7,474 bases of DNA, taken from Planctomycetota bacterium. Its GTDB lineage: Bacteria; Planctomycetota; Planctomycetia; Planctomycetales; Planctomycetaceae. The position numbers and the translations under genes were made by a program. Location: NCBI GenBank assembly GCA_003669575.1, contig QWOR01000064.1, forward strand, positions 1 to 7,474. The letters run 5' to 3'. How positions within the stretch are numbered: the stretch's first letter is position 1; each line of letters starts with the position of its first letter. Of the stretch, positions 1-5,983 are shown piece by piece. The notes under the pieces are model-generated. The model did no database searches. It was given only the letters and a program-made list of their open reading frames with translations, and had not been told where the DNA came from.

Positions 1-1202
1 AGTGAGGCCTGCTCCTCGGCCATGCCGTAGAGCATCTGGATTTCCCACGCATCCTTCGGAATATCCAGCTGTTTCGCGCAGGTGACTGCGTGTGCGAGGC
101 TGCGCAGGTTGTGGCTGGCGATCTGCGGCCGCAGCCAGTTTCGTTCCTCAAACAGCTTGCGAGTCAGCTTTTCAAAGTTGGCGTCAGACTTCCACTTCTG
201 TCGGTAGACGGGAGCCTGCCAACCACGGTACTCGGCGTGAATCGTTTCGTAATCCCAGTATGCCCCTTTGACGAGGCGGATCGAGATCGGAGTCCCGCGT
301 TCGTCGACCCACTCGCGAAACTTGAGCAGGTCCGCCTCCGAGTCTTCCAGGTAGGCCTGGATGACAATTCCCACATCGGACCAGTCTCGAAACTCGTCCT
401 CCAGCAGCACCTCGCAGAAGATCTGTTGGGTCAGGCCCTTATACGAGGACTGCTCCATGTCGATATGGACATAGGCTTCGTTCTCGCGCGCGGCCAGCAG
501 AATCGGACGCAGCCGGGCTTTCACCGCTTCGGAGCTGCGAACCGGATCAATCGGTTTGAACTGGCTATACAGAGCCGAGAGCTTGAGCGAGACCTGACAA
601 CGGGGGATAAAGCCCGAGTCATCTCGGTCAATGAGGTCATTCTCGGGCCACTTATCGGCCATTGGAGAGAGGTTCGTCAGTAGATCGAGATAAGCCCGCT
701 GGTAGGCTTCCGCCTCAGGCTCGCTGATCACGGCTTCACCGAGCAGGTCGAGCGTAAAGGCCAGCCCCTGTCGACGCAGACGGTTGACGCTTTGATAGAC
801 CTGATCCGGGTCGCTGCCGGCAATGAACCGCTCCGCCATCTTGCGGACGTTATTGCGGGCGTTCACCGCCAGAGCCTTGCCGAGCAGAGAGTCGGCATCG
901 ACGACTTCGAGAGCCAGACGGGCTGCGAGCGGCAGGTGCGACTGCACGTCGTCAAAGTATTCCTGCAGGTGCCGGGCGATCGACTCGCTCGACTTCAACG
1001 TCGGCAGTACATCGACAAAGCGGAACATCTGCACTTTGACCGAGGGGTCGGAAATCGCCCATTCCAGCAGGTGATCGAGCCACCAGCGGCGGTCAAAGAT
1101 CGTCGGTCGCCGGTCTTCCAGCGCATTCCACAGCTCCCGCCCCAGCTGGAGCGTCTCCTCATCGAGGGATGGGGGAGCAGATTTCGTTGCTTTCCGTGCC
1201 AC
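1..1202 (-). CDS. putA: PutA-type proline dehydrogenase, N-terminal part (3' end outside window)
   Basis: Proline catabolism: the FAD-dependent proline dehydrogenase domain oxidises proline to pyrroline-5-carboxylate; in full PutA a second domain oxidises glutamate semialdehyde to glutamate. 400 residues are visible and the frame runs off the left edge. An N-terminal helical region carries the PutA-like block FRFVDVLPTL near residue 60. Barrel motifs follow: VSLKLSAL (204-211), IDMEQ (D248-Q251), IRLVKGAYWDYE (K312, Y315, W316), SHNLRS (363-368) and EIQMLYGM (387-394). The barrel and the PutA-like N-terminus point to the bifunctional enzyme of about 1000 residues, but the aldehyde dehydrogenase half lies outside, so this is inferred. 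No ribbon-helix-helix DNA-binding domain precedes the barrel, so a trifunctional self-regulating PutA is unlikely. The GTG start at 1202 is the best candidate, as no in-frame ATG precedes the conserved N-terminal block; the frame is open further upstream and no strong ribosome binding site is seen. It lies 154 nt downstream of the DUF1501 gene, on the same strand. Confidence 0.93.
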   Translation of the reverse strand, partial: MARKATKSAPPSLDEETLQLGRELWNALEDRRPTIFDRRWWLDHLLEWAISDPSVKVQMFRFVDVLPTLKSSESIARHLQEYFDDVQSHLPLAARLALEVVDADSLLGKALAVNARNNVRKMAERFIAGSDPDQVYQSVNRLRRQGLAFTLDLLGEAVISEPEAEAYQRAYLDLLTNLSPMADKWPENDLIDRDDSGFIPRCQVSLKLSALYSQFKPIDPVRSSEAVKARLRPILLAARENEAYVHIDMEQSSYKGLTQQIFCEVLLEDEFRDWSDVGIVIQAYLEDSEADLLKFREWVDERGTPISIRLVKGAYWDYETIHAEYRGWQAPVYRQKWKSDANFEKLTRKLFEERNWLRPQIASHNLRSLAHAVTCAKQLDIPKDAWEIQMLYGMAEEQAS

Positions 1203-1356
1203 TGTGTCTCGCGTCCGTGTGTCAGGTCCAACATTCGGGCCGCGTAGTTTAGGGGAAAGCCGTGTCGTTGTCGTGTCTGGTTTGATGCCGGATTTCGGAT
1301 CGCCGCTGGCAAATTGGAACCAGCCACAGGAACGTGCAACACGCACCCTCCCTGAT

Positions 1357-2736
1357 TTACACCAGTTCGCGAATCACTTCCCCGTGATCAATGGCCGGAA
1401 CGGGACGGCCCGCGTGGTTCAGGAATGCCACATCGGGGTCGATCCCCAGGACGTGAAAAATCGTGTGATGCAGGTCACCGGGACGCAGCGGACGCTCTGA
1501 GGGGACTTCCCCACGGCGATTGGTCGCTCCGATGACCTGTCCGCCCTTCAGTCCGCCACCAGCCACGAGCACCGAAAGCGCGTTCCCCCAGTGATCCCGG
1601 CCGGGCGTCCCCTTGCTCATTGGAGCGCCGCCGTTGCCACCGTCGTTCATCTTGGGAGTCCGGCTGAACTCCCCGCAGACCACGACCATGACCTTACCTA
1701 GCAGGTCGCGTTGTTCGAGGTCGGTCAGCAGCGTACTGACTGCTCGATCGACTTTGGGCAGATACGACTCCATCGTACTCTGATGGTCCCAGTGCGAGTC
1801 CCAGCCGCCGAAGTGGCACGTGACGATTGTCGAGCCAGCCTCCACCAGTCGACGGGCCAGCAGCACACTCTGGCCCCAGGTATTCCGGCCGTAACTCTCC
1901 CGCATCTCGGGGGTCTCCCCTTGAATGTCAAAAGCTGCGCGAGCCTGGGAGCTTGTGACCAGATCGAACGCCTGCTGGTCGAAGCGACTCATGGCGGTGA
2001 TCAGCCCCTTGCGGTCGGCATTACGACGGATGCGATCAAGATCGTTATTCAAAGTGCGACGATCTCCGATCCGCTCCATCGTCAGCCCTCCGATCGCGCC
2101 GAGATTGGCGACCTGGAACTTCTCGGCATTCGGGTCGCCATCGGTTTCAAACGGGTTGTACTCGGCCCCCAGATAGTTCGCGCCGAAATAGCCGGGGCGC
2201 AGGCCGATACTGCTCGCATAAGGAACTGACGCCAAAGCGGGCATCCCGGGCTGGCGAGATCCCAGGACCTTCGCGGCGATACTGCCAAAGAATGGATATT
2301 TGCCCGCAGTCGCCCCGCCGTTGGCATCGCCGCGCCCGGTCAACATCCAGTGACCACCGGTGAAGTGGTCGCCATTGTCGTGATGCATCGAGCGAATGAT
2401 CGAGAATTTGTCGGCGACCTTTGCCTGGAGCGGAAAGAGTTCGCCGATGTCCATCCCTGCCACATTCGTCGGAATGTGCCGCCAGATGCCGCGGTATTCA
2501 CTGGGGGCATCTGGTTTCGGATCGTATGTATCGTGGTGACTTGGACCTCCGTCGAGCCAGATCAGGATCAGCGAGGTATCCTTCTTGGCCCCCTGACTCG
2601 CAGCTGCCTGCCGGGCCTGCATGACCTGGCCGAGCGAAATCGCCCCCATGCCAGCCAGCCCCACCTGGACAAACGAACGACGGGTGACGCCATCGCAGTA
2701 GCGAGGGCTCTGGGAACCTAGCGGGATTCGGAACAT
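1357..2736 (-). CDS. DUF1501 family protein, Tat-exported
   Basis: A 459-residue member of the DUF1501 family, exported proteins related to the alkaline phosphatase/sulfatase fold and abundant in planctomycetes; the substrate is not known. The N-terminus is a twin-arginine signal with TRRSFVQ (R19, R20) followed by a Gly/Ala/Leu-rich segment. Family motifs in order are LIWLDGGPSHHDTYDP (56-71), HHDNGDHFTGGHWMLTG, GGWDSHWDH (D313, H315), VVVCGEFSRTPKMN and GRDHWG (D381, H382); the Asp/His residues are the likely metal or catalytic positions. The C-terminus ends with a conserved IDPD...GRPVPAIDHG stretch. I chose ATG 2736, because the Tat signal then lies close to the N-terminus and an AGGATTGAG stretch precedes it. 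An in-frame ATG at 2778 would add 14 residues and cannot be excluded. In planctomycetes such genes often sit beside DUF1549/DUF1553 cytochrome-like genes; none is here. Confidence 0.92.
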   Translation of the reverse strand: MFRIPLGSQSPRYCDGVTRRSFVQVGLAGMGAISLGQVMQARQAAASQGAKKDTSLILIWLDGGPSHHDTYDPKPDAPSEYRGIWRHIPTNVAGMDIGELFPLQAKVADKFSIIRSMHHDNGDHFTGGHWMLTGRGDANGGATAGKYPFFGSIAAKVLGSRQPGMPALASVPYASSIGLRPGYFGANYLGAEYNPFETDGDPNAEKFQVANLGAIGGLTMERIGDRRTLNNDLDRIRRNADRKGLITAMSRFDQQAFDLVTSSQARAAFDIQGETPEMRESYGRNTWGQSVLLARRLVEAGSTIVTCHFGGWDSHWDHQSTMESYLPKVDRAVSTLLTDLEQRDLLGKVMVVVCGEFSRTPKMNDGGNGGAPMSKGTPGRDHWGNALSVLVAGGGLKGGQVIGATNRRGEVPSERPLRPGDLHHTIFHVLGIDPDVAFLNHAGRPVPAIDHGEVIRELV

Positions 2737-2802
2737 ACTCTCAATCCTATTTGACCGTGCCTCGGCACACGCATCCACATCCTCTTATCTTAGTTAAAAA
2801 AT

Positions 2803-2881
2803 CGGAGAGTGTGTACTGCGAGTTGAATGTTTTGGGAATCAGCGGGGATGCAACCTCAATCAAACGGATCAACACTCTCCG
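2803..2881 (-). terminator. Terminator-like inverted repeat after the hisI operon
   Basis: Read on the minus strand, CGGAGAGTGT (2881-2872) is matched perfectly by ACACTCTCCG (2812-2803), which is followed at once by ATTTTTT. The 10-bp stem plus T-run is what an intrinsic terminator shows, but the 59-nt loop is unusually long. The first arm covers the last codons of the M50-like gene (stop 2871-2869). It sits between that gene and the DUF1501 gene downstream, so it would separate the two transcripts. Termination is inferred from the structure. Confidence 0.5.
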
Positions 2882-3435
2882 ACGATCAACCCCAGAAGAA
2901 TCAAGGCCAAGCACGTCGAAACGCTGACGATCAAGGAGCCGCGGCGGATTTCACGGTGCCCCGATCCCCAACCAAAATGGCTTCCCTGGCGATGCCAAAG
3001 CAGAAGGCCCAGGGGAGTCGCGATCGCACCAAACAACCACAACACCCAGATTGGTGAGCCGTGTTTGAGCATCTCGCCACAATCACCCACGCGATCAAGC
3101 GATCCGGCCCCAATGTAGAGCCCGTTCGCGATTAAGCAGAATCCGGCAAAAAATCGTGCGAGGAATGCCTCGCTCAGGCGAAGCCAAATCGCGGTAGCCC
3201 AGAGTCCTAAAGGGATGATGCTGCCCAGAAGTGGTCCAGCCCACACGACCAGCAATGGATGTGGGTTCTCTGACACATCAGTGCGAGAGATTGTCAGCGG
3301 ATGCAGTACAACACACGCAACGTGTCCTCCGCTGACGATGGCTCCAAACACGTGGCCCAGTTCGTGGACCGCCTGCATGCCCAGCCATGAACCTAGCAAT
3401 GAGGTAATCACTAGAATTGGCGGACGAACGTTCAT
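2869..3435 (-). CDS. M50-like membrane zinc metalloprotease
   Basis: A 188-residue polytopic membrane protein. The first helix ends in HELGH (H24, E25, H28), the HExxH zinc motif, followed by a GAIVSGGHV stretch typical of the M50B-like peptidase family. A second segment has WAGPLLGSIIPLG (65-77). A third zinc ligand is probably an acidic residue in LDRVGD (D114 or D118), the place of the usual Asp in this family; the classical NPDG motif is absent. Hydrophobic segments lie roughly at 7-22, 61-84, 92-110, 129-147 and 166-185. There is no PDZ domain, so it is smaller than RseP-type site-2 proteases. The substrate is unknown. It is the last gene of the hisI operon, starting at ATG 25 nt after the SufT-like stop; the ribosome binding site is weak. 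Family assignment is good; protease activity is inferred from the motif. Confidence 0.8.
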   Translation of the reverse strand: MNVRPPILVITSLLGSWLGMQAVHELGHVFGAIVSGGHVACVVLHPLTISRTDVSENPHPLLVVWAGPLLGSIIPLGLWATAIWLRLSEAFLARFFAGFCLIANGLYIGAGSLDRVGDCGEMLKHGSPIWVLWLFGAIATPLGLLLWHRQGSHFGWGSGHREIRRGSLIVSVSTCLALILLGLIVGEC

Positions 3436-3460
3436 GTGTCGGCGTCCGCCAGTGACTTAC

Positions 3461-3979
3461 CTAGAAAATCCCCAGCTTGTCCCGGGCATCATCGGTCATA
3501 CGGGCGGGAGTCCACGGGGGTGACATGACCAGGCGGATCTTGGCCTCGGTCACGCCGGGCAATTGCTCCAAAGCCGTTTTCGCCTGATGAACGATCTGCG
3601 GGCCGGCGGGGCAGCTGGGGCTGGTGAGGGTCATTTCCACCTGGACCAGGCCCTCGTCCCCCTGGTTGATCGTATAGACCAGACCGAGGTCGACGATGTT
3701 GATGAATAGCTCCGGGTCGATGACGCTGCGGAGTGCCTCGATCATCTGCTCTTCATCGGCGTTCAACAGCTCGGCCCCGGGAGGCAGCTGGGAACAGGGC
3801 GATGGAGTCGCGCCGGTTACGTCAGCAGAGGCGGGAGTCGCAGCCCCCCCCTCGGCGGGTGGATGCGAACAACAGCCCTCGCCGTGAGTGTGAGCATGGC
3901 CAGCGGCGGGTTCCTTGGAACAGCTCGCGGGTCCGTCGATCGAAACAACGGGCAACAGATTATCAGTCGAACCACTCAT
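3461..3979 (-). CDS. SufT/MIP18-like (DUF59) Fe-S assembly protein with His/Cys-rich N-terminus
   Basis: The C-terminal half, from about residue 76, is a DUF59/MIP18 domain: EALRSVIDPELFINIVDLGL, then TLTSPSCPAGPQI with the conserved Cys at 123, and a C-terminal VMSPPWTPARMTDDAR block. Proteins of this family (SufT, the PaaD N-terminal region, eukaryotic MIP18) help assemble or deliver Fe-S clusters. The domain is preceded by about 75 low-complexity residues including HAHTHGEGCCSH (28-39) and other cysteines, which could bind metal; DUF59 proteins are usually about 100 residues, so this extension is additional. ATG 3979 is preferred, giving 172 residues and a 17-nt overlap with the cupin gene; a TTG at 3991 in the same frame would add four residues. 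Lying between the cupin and M50-like genes, it is probably translated from the same messenger as hisI. Family is clear; the client protein is unknown. Confidence 0.87.
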   Translation of the reverse strand: MSGSTDNLLPVVSIDGPASCSKEPAAGHAHTHGEGCCSHPPAEGGAATPASADVTGATPSPCSQLPPGAELLNADEEQMIEALRSVIDPELFINIVDLGLVYTINQGDEGLVQVEMTLTSPSCPAGPQIVHQAKTALEQLPGVTEAKIRLVMSPPWTPARMTDDARDKLGIF

Positions 3980-4319
3980 CGGTTGGATCAAACTTGGGAA
4001 GGACCAGAATCAGCACTTTCATCCGGCCCAGGGCCCGATGACGTGTTTCCGGTCGGATCAGAATGCAACTCCCCGCCTGAACCGGGATCACCTCTTGATC
4101 CAGCTGCATTCGGGCGTCGGCGGAGCACTCCAGCACATAATAGACCTCGGTCAGGGTCCGGTGGTAATGCAAACGGGCTGTTTCGAGGATTTCTGTGACA
4201 TGGACCGTGGCGGGAAAGTCAGCCAGATCGCCGAACGCCCGCTTCGCCAGACCGCACGGACACTCCACCGGAGAGATCGCGTTGAAGTCAGCGATCTCAT
4301 ACCCAGGGAGGGCCGTCAC
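3963..4319 (-). CDS. Small single-domain cupin protein
   Basis: A 118-residue cupin. The first motif is HYHRTLTEVYYVLEC with the metal-ligand pattern H51, H53, E58. The second motif is PETRHRA with H94, preceded by the usual Pro/Gly turn (PVQAGSCILI). These four residues would form the standard mononuclear metal site of the beta-barrel. The N-terminus carries an ECPCGLAKRAF stretch with C20 and C22, outside the usual cupin motifs. Single-domain cupins of this size serve as isomerases, dioxygenases or sensors, so no substrate can be assigned. The start is GTG 4319, which overlaps the hisI stop codon as GTGA, so translation is probably coupled to hisI. Its own 3' end overlaps the start of the SufT-like gene. 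Confidence 0.86.
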   Translation of the reverse strand: MTALPGYEIADFNAISPVECPCGLAKRAFGDLADFPATVHVTEILETARLHYHRTLTEVYYVLECSADARMQLDQEVIPVQAGSCILIRPETRHRALGRMKVLILVLPKFDPTDEWFD

Positions 4320-4708
4320 TTGTGATAAACCTTGTTCGGGTCGAAGACACGTTCCTGGACCACGGCCACGCTCTTACTGGTGCGGTCCACTTCCCGGAAG
4401 AAGCAGCTGGGGTAACCCTCGTGACAGGCAGCCCCGCCAACCTGCTGCACTTTGACCAGAATGGCGTCGGCGTCGCAATCGAAGTAGACCGCCTTCAGGA
4501 TCTGGACGTTGCCGCTTTCCTCGCCCTTCCGCCATAACTTCTTGCGGCTGCGGCTGTAGTAGCAGACCTTGCCCGTGCGGAGAGTCTCTTCGTAGGCCTC
4601 TTCGTTCATGTAGGCCAGCATCAGGACCAAGCCCGTTTCGGCGTCTTGAGCGATGCAGGGCATCAACGAAGCTCGGCGGAAATCGGGACTGTGAGTCGGC
4701 TCGGTCAT
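4316..4708 (-). CDS. hisI: Phosphoribosyl-AMP cyclohydrolase HisI
   Basis: Third step of histidine biosynthesis: hydrolytic opening of the adenine ring of phosphoribosyl-AMP to give ProFAR, in the cytoplasm. The 130-residue length fits stand-alone HisI without a fused HisE (phosphoribosyl-ATP pyrophosphatase) domain. Signature blocks are VLMLAYMNEEAYEETLRTG (28-46), YYSRSRKKLWRKGEESGN (50-67) and the metal-binding region DCDADAIL (77-84) followed by CHEGYPSCFFR (95-105). D77, D79 and D81 match the conserved magnesium-site aspartates, and C78, C95 and C102 the conserved zinc-site cysteines. The start is ATG 4708, supported by GAGGA four bases upstream. It is the first gene of a four-gene operon with no other histidine genes, so the pathway genes must be scattered in this genome. 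Confidence 0.96.
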   Translation of the reverse strand: MTEPTHSPDFRRASLMPCIAQDAETGLVLMLAYMNEEAYEETLRTGKVCYYSRSRKKLWRKGEESGNVQILKAVYFDCDADAILVKVQQVGGAACHEGYPSCFFREVDRTSKSVAVVQERVFDPNKVYHK

Positions 4709-4712
4709 ATTG

Positions 4713-4717
4713 TCCTC
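4713..4717 (-). promoter_or_regulatory. Ribosome binding site of hisI
   Basis: GAGGA on the minus strand, four bases before the hisI ATG. It is the clearest Shine-Dalgarno signal of the operon and supports the chosen start. Confidence 0.6.
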
Positions 4718-4899
4718 AGCGTGATTGGGCAGCGTCTCGCATATCGCAATGTAACGCTCACAAGGGATCAGACCAAGAGTGGCGCCCTACCCCACGTCCG
4801 ATTCCGATCGAAACCGATCGCGAAAGACTGCTGAGTATAGGTGGGACCTGTCATATGGCCCCCTCACTCAGCCTCACCGGGTACTCGCCATCTATCGCT

Positions 4900-4953
4900 G
4901 GGTGGCCCCCGGTTGCAGCTTTGGGCTACCGGGGCGGCGGAGCCAAAGGAGGT
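4900..4953 (+). repeat. GGGTGG hairpin element, copy 1
   Basis: The element starts with GGGTGG (4900-4905). The stem CCCCGGT (4907-4913) pairs with ACCGGGG (4928-4934), continues through a T-T mismatch and a GC/GC pair, and closes on the hexaloop GCTTTG (4918-4923). The 3' box is CCAAAGGAGGT, ending at 4953. It forms an inverted pair with copy 2, with 27 nt between them. Confidence 0.72.
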
Positions 4954-4980
4954 ATTCACAACAGAGGTCTAACACGACAT

Positions 4981-5036
4981 GCCTCTTGTGCCAAGACACA
5001 CCGGTAGGCCCCAAAGCGAGCCAACCGGTGCCACCC
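4981..5036 (-). repeat. GGGTGG hairpin element, copy 2
   Basis: On the minus strand the order is GGGTGG (5036-5031), stem CACCGGTTGGCTC (5030-5018), hexaloop GCTTTG (5017-5012), stem GGGCCTACCGGTG (5011-4999), then a 3' box CACAAGAGGC ending at 4981. Twelve of 13 stem positions can pair; the exception is a T-T mismatch at the same stem position as in copy 1. It is inverted relative to copy 1. Confidence 0.78.
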
Positions 5037-5083
5037 AGCCTAGCCAATAAGCTTCTTCGAGCGTGCCACCCGACCCGCCATAT

Positions 5084-5692
5084 TCAGTCCTTCATCGGAT
5101 CAGAGAGTCCCTTGTCATTGCCACCCAGGGCGCGTTTCCGCGCGGCAGGCCATATCGTCCGTGCCGTAGTATCTTTTGACTTAACTACCGTCCAGCAGGA
5201 CTGCAAATCCCATTTCCCATCTCGGTTCACATCACACTGGTCATGAAACTCCGCCTCAACATTGGTGATAACTACACCAACGGACTGATCATCTATCTGA
5301 TTGAACTCGAAGATGGTAGCGCGCGCACGCACTTCTTTGGCGGACACTTCGCTATAACTCATCAGAAAATCCTCGTATTCATCCTTCCTTGTGGGGGATA
5401 AGTATTTACACTCCTTCGGGAATTGAAACAAGCACGATATCAATACGTTCTTCTTCGTCAGAAATCCGAATCTCGGATCAAGAATTTCCTCATCCAGCAA
5501 TAATTCAACAGGAAACTGTGAGCAAGAGACTCGAACCCCGGCATCTGTGATTCCTGGATGGTTTTTCTTGAGAAGCTCTTCCAGATATCTCAGCGTTGCC
5601 GAATCGGGGGACTCCCACGCTTTGCCACCAGAGTCTCCTACGAGACTGCATGCCAACACACATAGACACGCTCGGATGATTCTTGCTGACAC
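5084..5692 (-). CDS. Unrecognised small exported protein, possible lipoprotein
   Basis: A 202-residue protein I do not recognise. The GTG start at 5692 has AGGAG nine bases upstream and begins exactly at an export signal: a short basic start (R4, R7), a hydrophobic stretch ACLCVLACSLV, then GDSGGKA. Cleavage after A25 is possible, or lipidation at C15 in VLAC, a loose lipobox. The mature part is mixed alpha/beta with many charged residues and several cysteines (57, 87, 95, 153, 166). Near the C-terminus, DVNRDGKWD (154-162) matches the calcium loop of dockerin/EF-hand repeats. The frame is open upstream to an ATG at 5902, but that extension crosses two repeat elements and hides the export signal, so it is rejected. 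Base composition is clearly more AT-rich than the core genes (one 60-nt stretch is 38% GC), and the gene lies between two inverted repeat pairs. It is probably a recent or lineage-specific acquisition. Confidence 0.7.
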   Translation of the reverse strand: MSARIIRACLCVLACSLVGDSGGKAWESPDSATLRYLEELLKKNHPGITDAGVRVSCSQFPVELLLDEEILDPRFGFLTKKNVLISCLFQFPKECKYLSPTRKDEYEDFLMSYSEVSAKEVRARATIFEFNQIDDQSVGVVITNVEAEFHDQCDVNRDGKWDLQSCWTVVKSKDTTARTIWPAARKRALGGNDKGLSDPMKD

Positions 5693-5701
5693 TGCTTTCT
5701 G

Positions 5702-5706
5702 CTCCT
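5702..5706 (-). promoter_or_regulatory. Ribosome binding site deciding the GTG start at 5692
   Basis: AGGAG on the minus strand, nine bases before GTG 5692. It favours this start over the upstream in-frame ATG at 5902. Confidence 0.55.
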
Positions 5707-5733
5707 GAAGGTGTGGACTGGAATAATATGGCA

Positions 5734-5784
5734 GGGTGGCCCGGACCCTGCTCTGAGGGTCTGGGTTGCAGAGCAACAAGAGGT
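5734..5784 (+). repeat. GGGTGG hairpin element, copy 3
   Basis: GGGTGG (5734-5739), stem CCCGGACCCT (5740-5749), hexaloop GCTCTG (5750-5755), stem AGGGTCTGGG (5756-5765) with one G-T pair, and 3' box AACAAGAGGT (5775-5784). Total 51 nt. It is the inverted partner of copy 4, which has the same length; 38 of 51 positions are identical when the two are aligned without gaps. Confidence 0.82.
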
Positions 5785-5812
5785 ATACGGAACAGGCCAT
5801 CCAGAAACAAGA

Positions 5813-5863
5813 ACCTCTTGTTCCTGCGTCACCCAGACGTGCAAAGCCACGTCTGGGCCACCC
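5813..5863 (-). repeat. GGGTGG hairpin element, copy 4
   Basis: On the minus strand: GGGTGG, stem CCCAGACGTG (5857-5848), hexaloop GCTTTG (5847-5842), stem CACGTCTGGG (5841-5832), and 3' box AACAAGAGGT (5822-5813). The 10-bp stem is perfect. It faces copy 3 across a 28-nt spacer, the same design as copies 1 and 2. Confidence 0.85.
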
Positions 5864-5907
5864 CGCCTGTCTATTTCTGCCCATTGAACGCCCGACTGAC
5901 ATTCACA

Positions 5908-5952
5908 CACTCAGCGGCACTGCTGGACAAGCCAGCAGTGGCACCCGGCGAG
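5908..5952 (-). repeat. CACTGCTGG hairpin element, copy A
   Basis: On the minus strand it begins CTCGCCGGGTGCC and forms the perfect 9-bp stem CACTGCTGG (5940-5932) / CCAGCAGTG (5926-5918) around CTTGT, then ends GCCGCTGAGTG. It is identical to copy B at 43 of 45 positions, in the opposite orientation, and lies just downstream of the gene at 5984-6406. Weaker similarity to B continues outward to about 5882. Confidence 0.85.
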
Positions 5953-5968
5953 CCAACCGGTGCCACTC
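5948..5968 (-). repeat. Half-copy of the GGGTGG element fused to copy A
   Basis: These 21 bases match the first 21 bases of copy 2 (5036-5016) at 20 positions; the only change turns the GGGTGG head into GAGTGG. The loop and second arm are missing. Instead the sequence runs straight into copy A, whose GGGTGCC can pair with GGCACC of the half-copy. Confidence 0.65.
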
Positions 5969-5983
5969 AGCTCAAAACACGAC

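Larger units (their letters stand above)
4709..5083. other. Long intergenic stretch before hisI, with an inverted pair of hairpin elements
   Basis: No convincing gene lies here. The part next to hisI (4709-4860) should hold the promoter of the minus-strand operon, but no box can be named with confidence. CCGATCG occurs twice, at 4804-4810 and 4814-4820, three bases apart. The part from 4900 to 5036 is occupied by two inverted palindromic elements described separately. A plus-strand reading frame across the region (4779-5246) runs through both hairpins and into the antisense of the next gene, and is not credible. Confidence 0.6.

Noticed and set aside
90..683. Plus-strand reading frame of 197 codons
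   Set aside because: It is antisense to the putA barrel, whose motifs on the minus strand are unmistakable.
1203..1356. Promoter in front of putA (TTGCAC-like -35 box)
   Set aside because: The matching -10 position is poor (CAATTT), so the call would be a guess.
3980..3991. TTG start for the SufT-like gene
   Set aside because: An ATG four codons further in gives the same protein body with a shorter overlap; nothing favours the TTG.
4779..5246. Plus-strand reading frame through the intergenic stretch
   Set aside because: It crosses both hairpin elements and overlaps the antisense of the exported-protein gene; low-complexity translation with no start signal.
4900..5863. Integron attC sites flanking same-orientation cassettes
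   Set aside because: The palindromic pairs flank single genes as in an integron, but no GTTRRRY/RYYYAAC core pair or integrase gene could be found, and the elements differ in orientation.
5084..5902. Longer version of the exported-protein gene starting at ATG 5902
   Set aside because: The extra 70 residues translate repeat copies 3 and 4 and bury the export signal, while GTG 5692 has a good ribosome binding site and starts at the signal.
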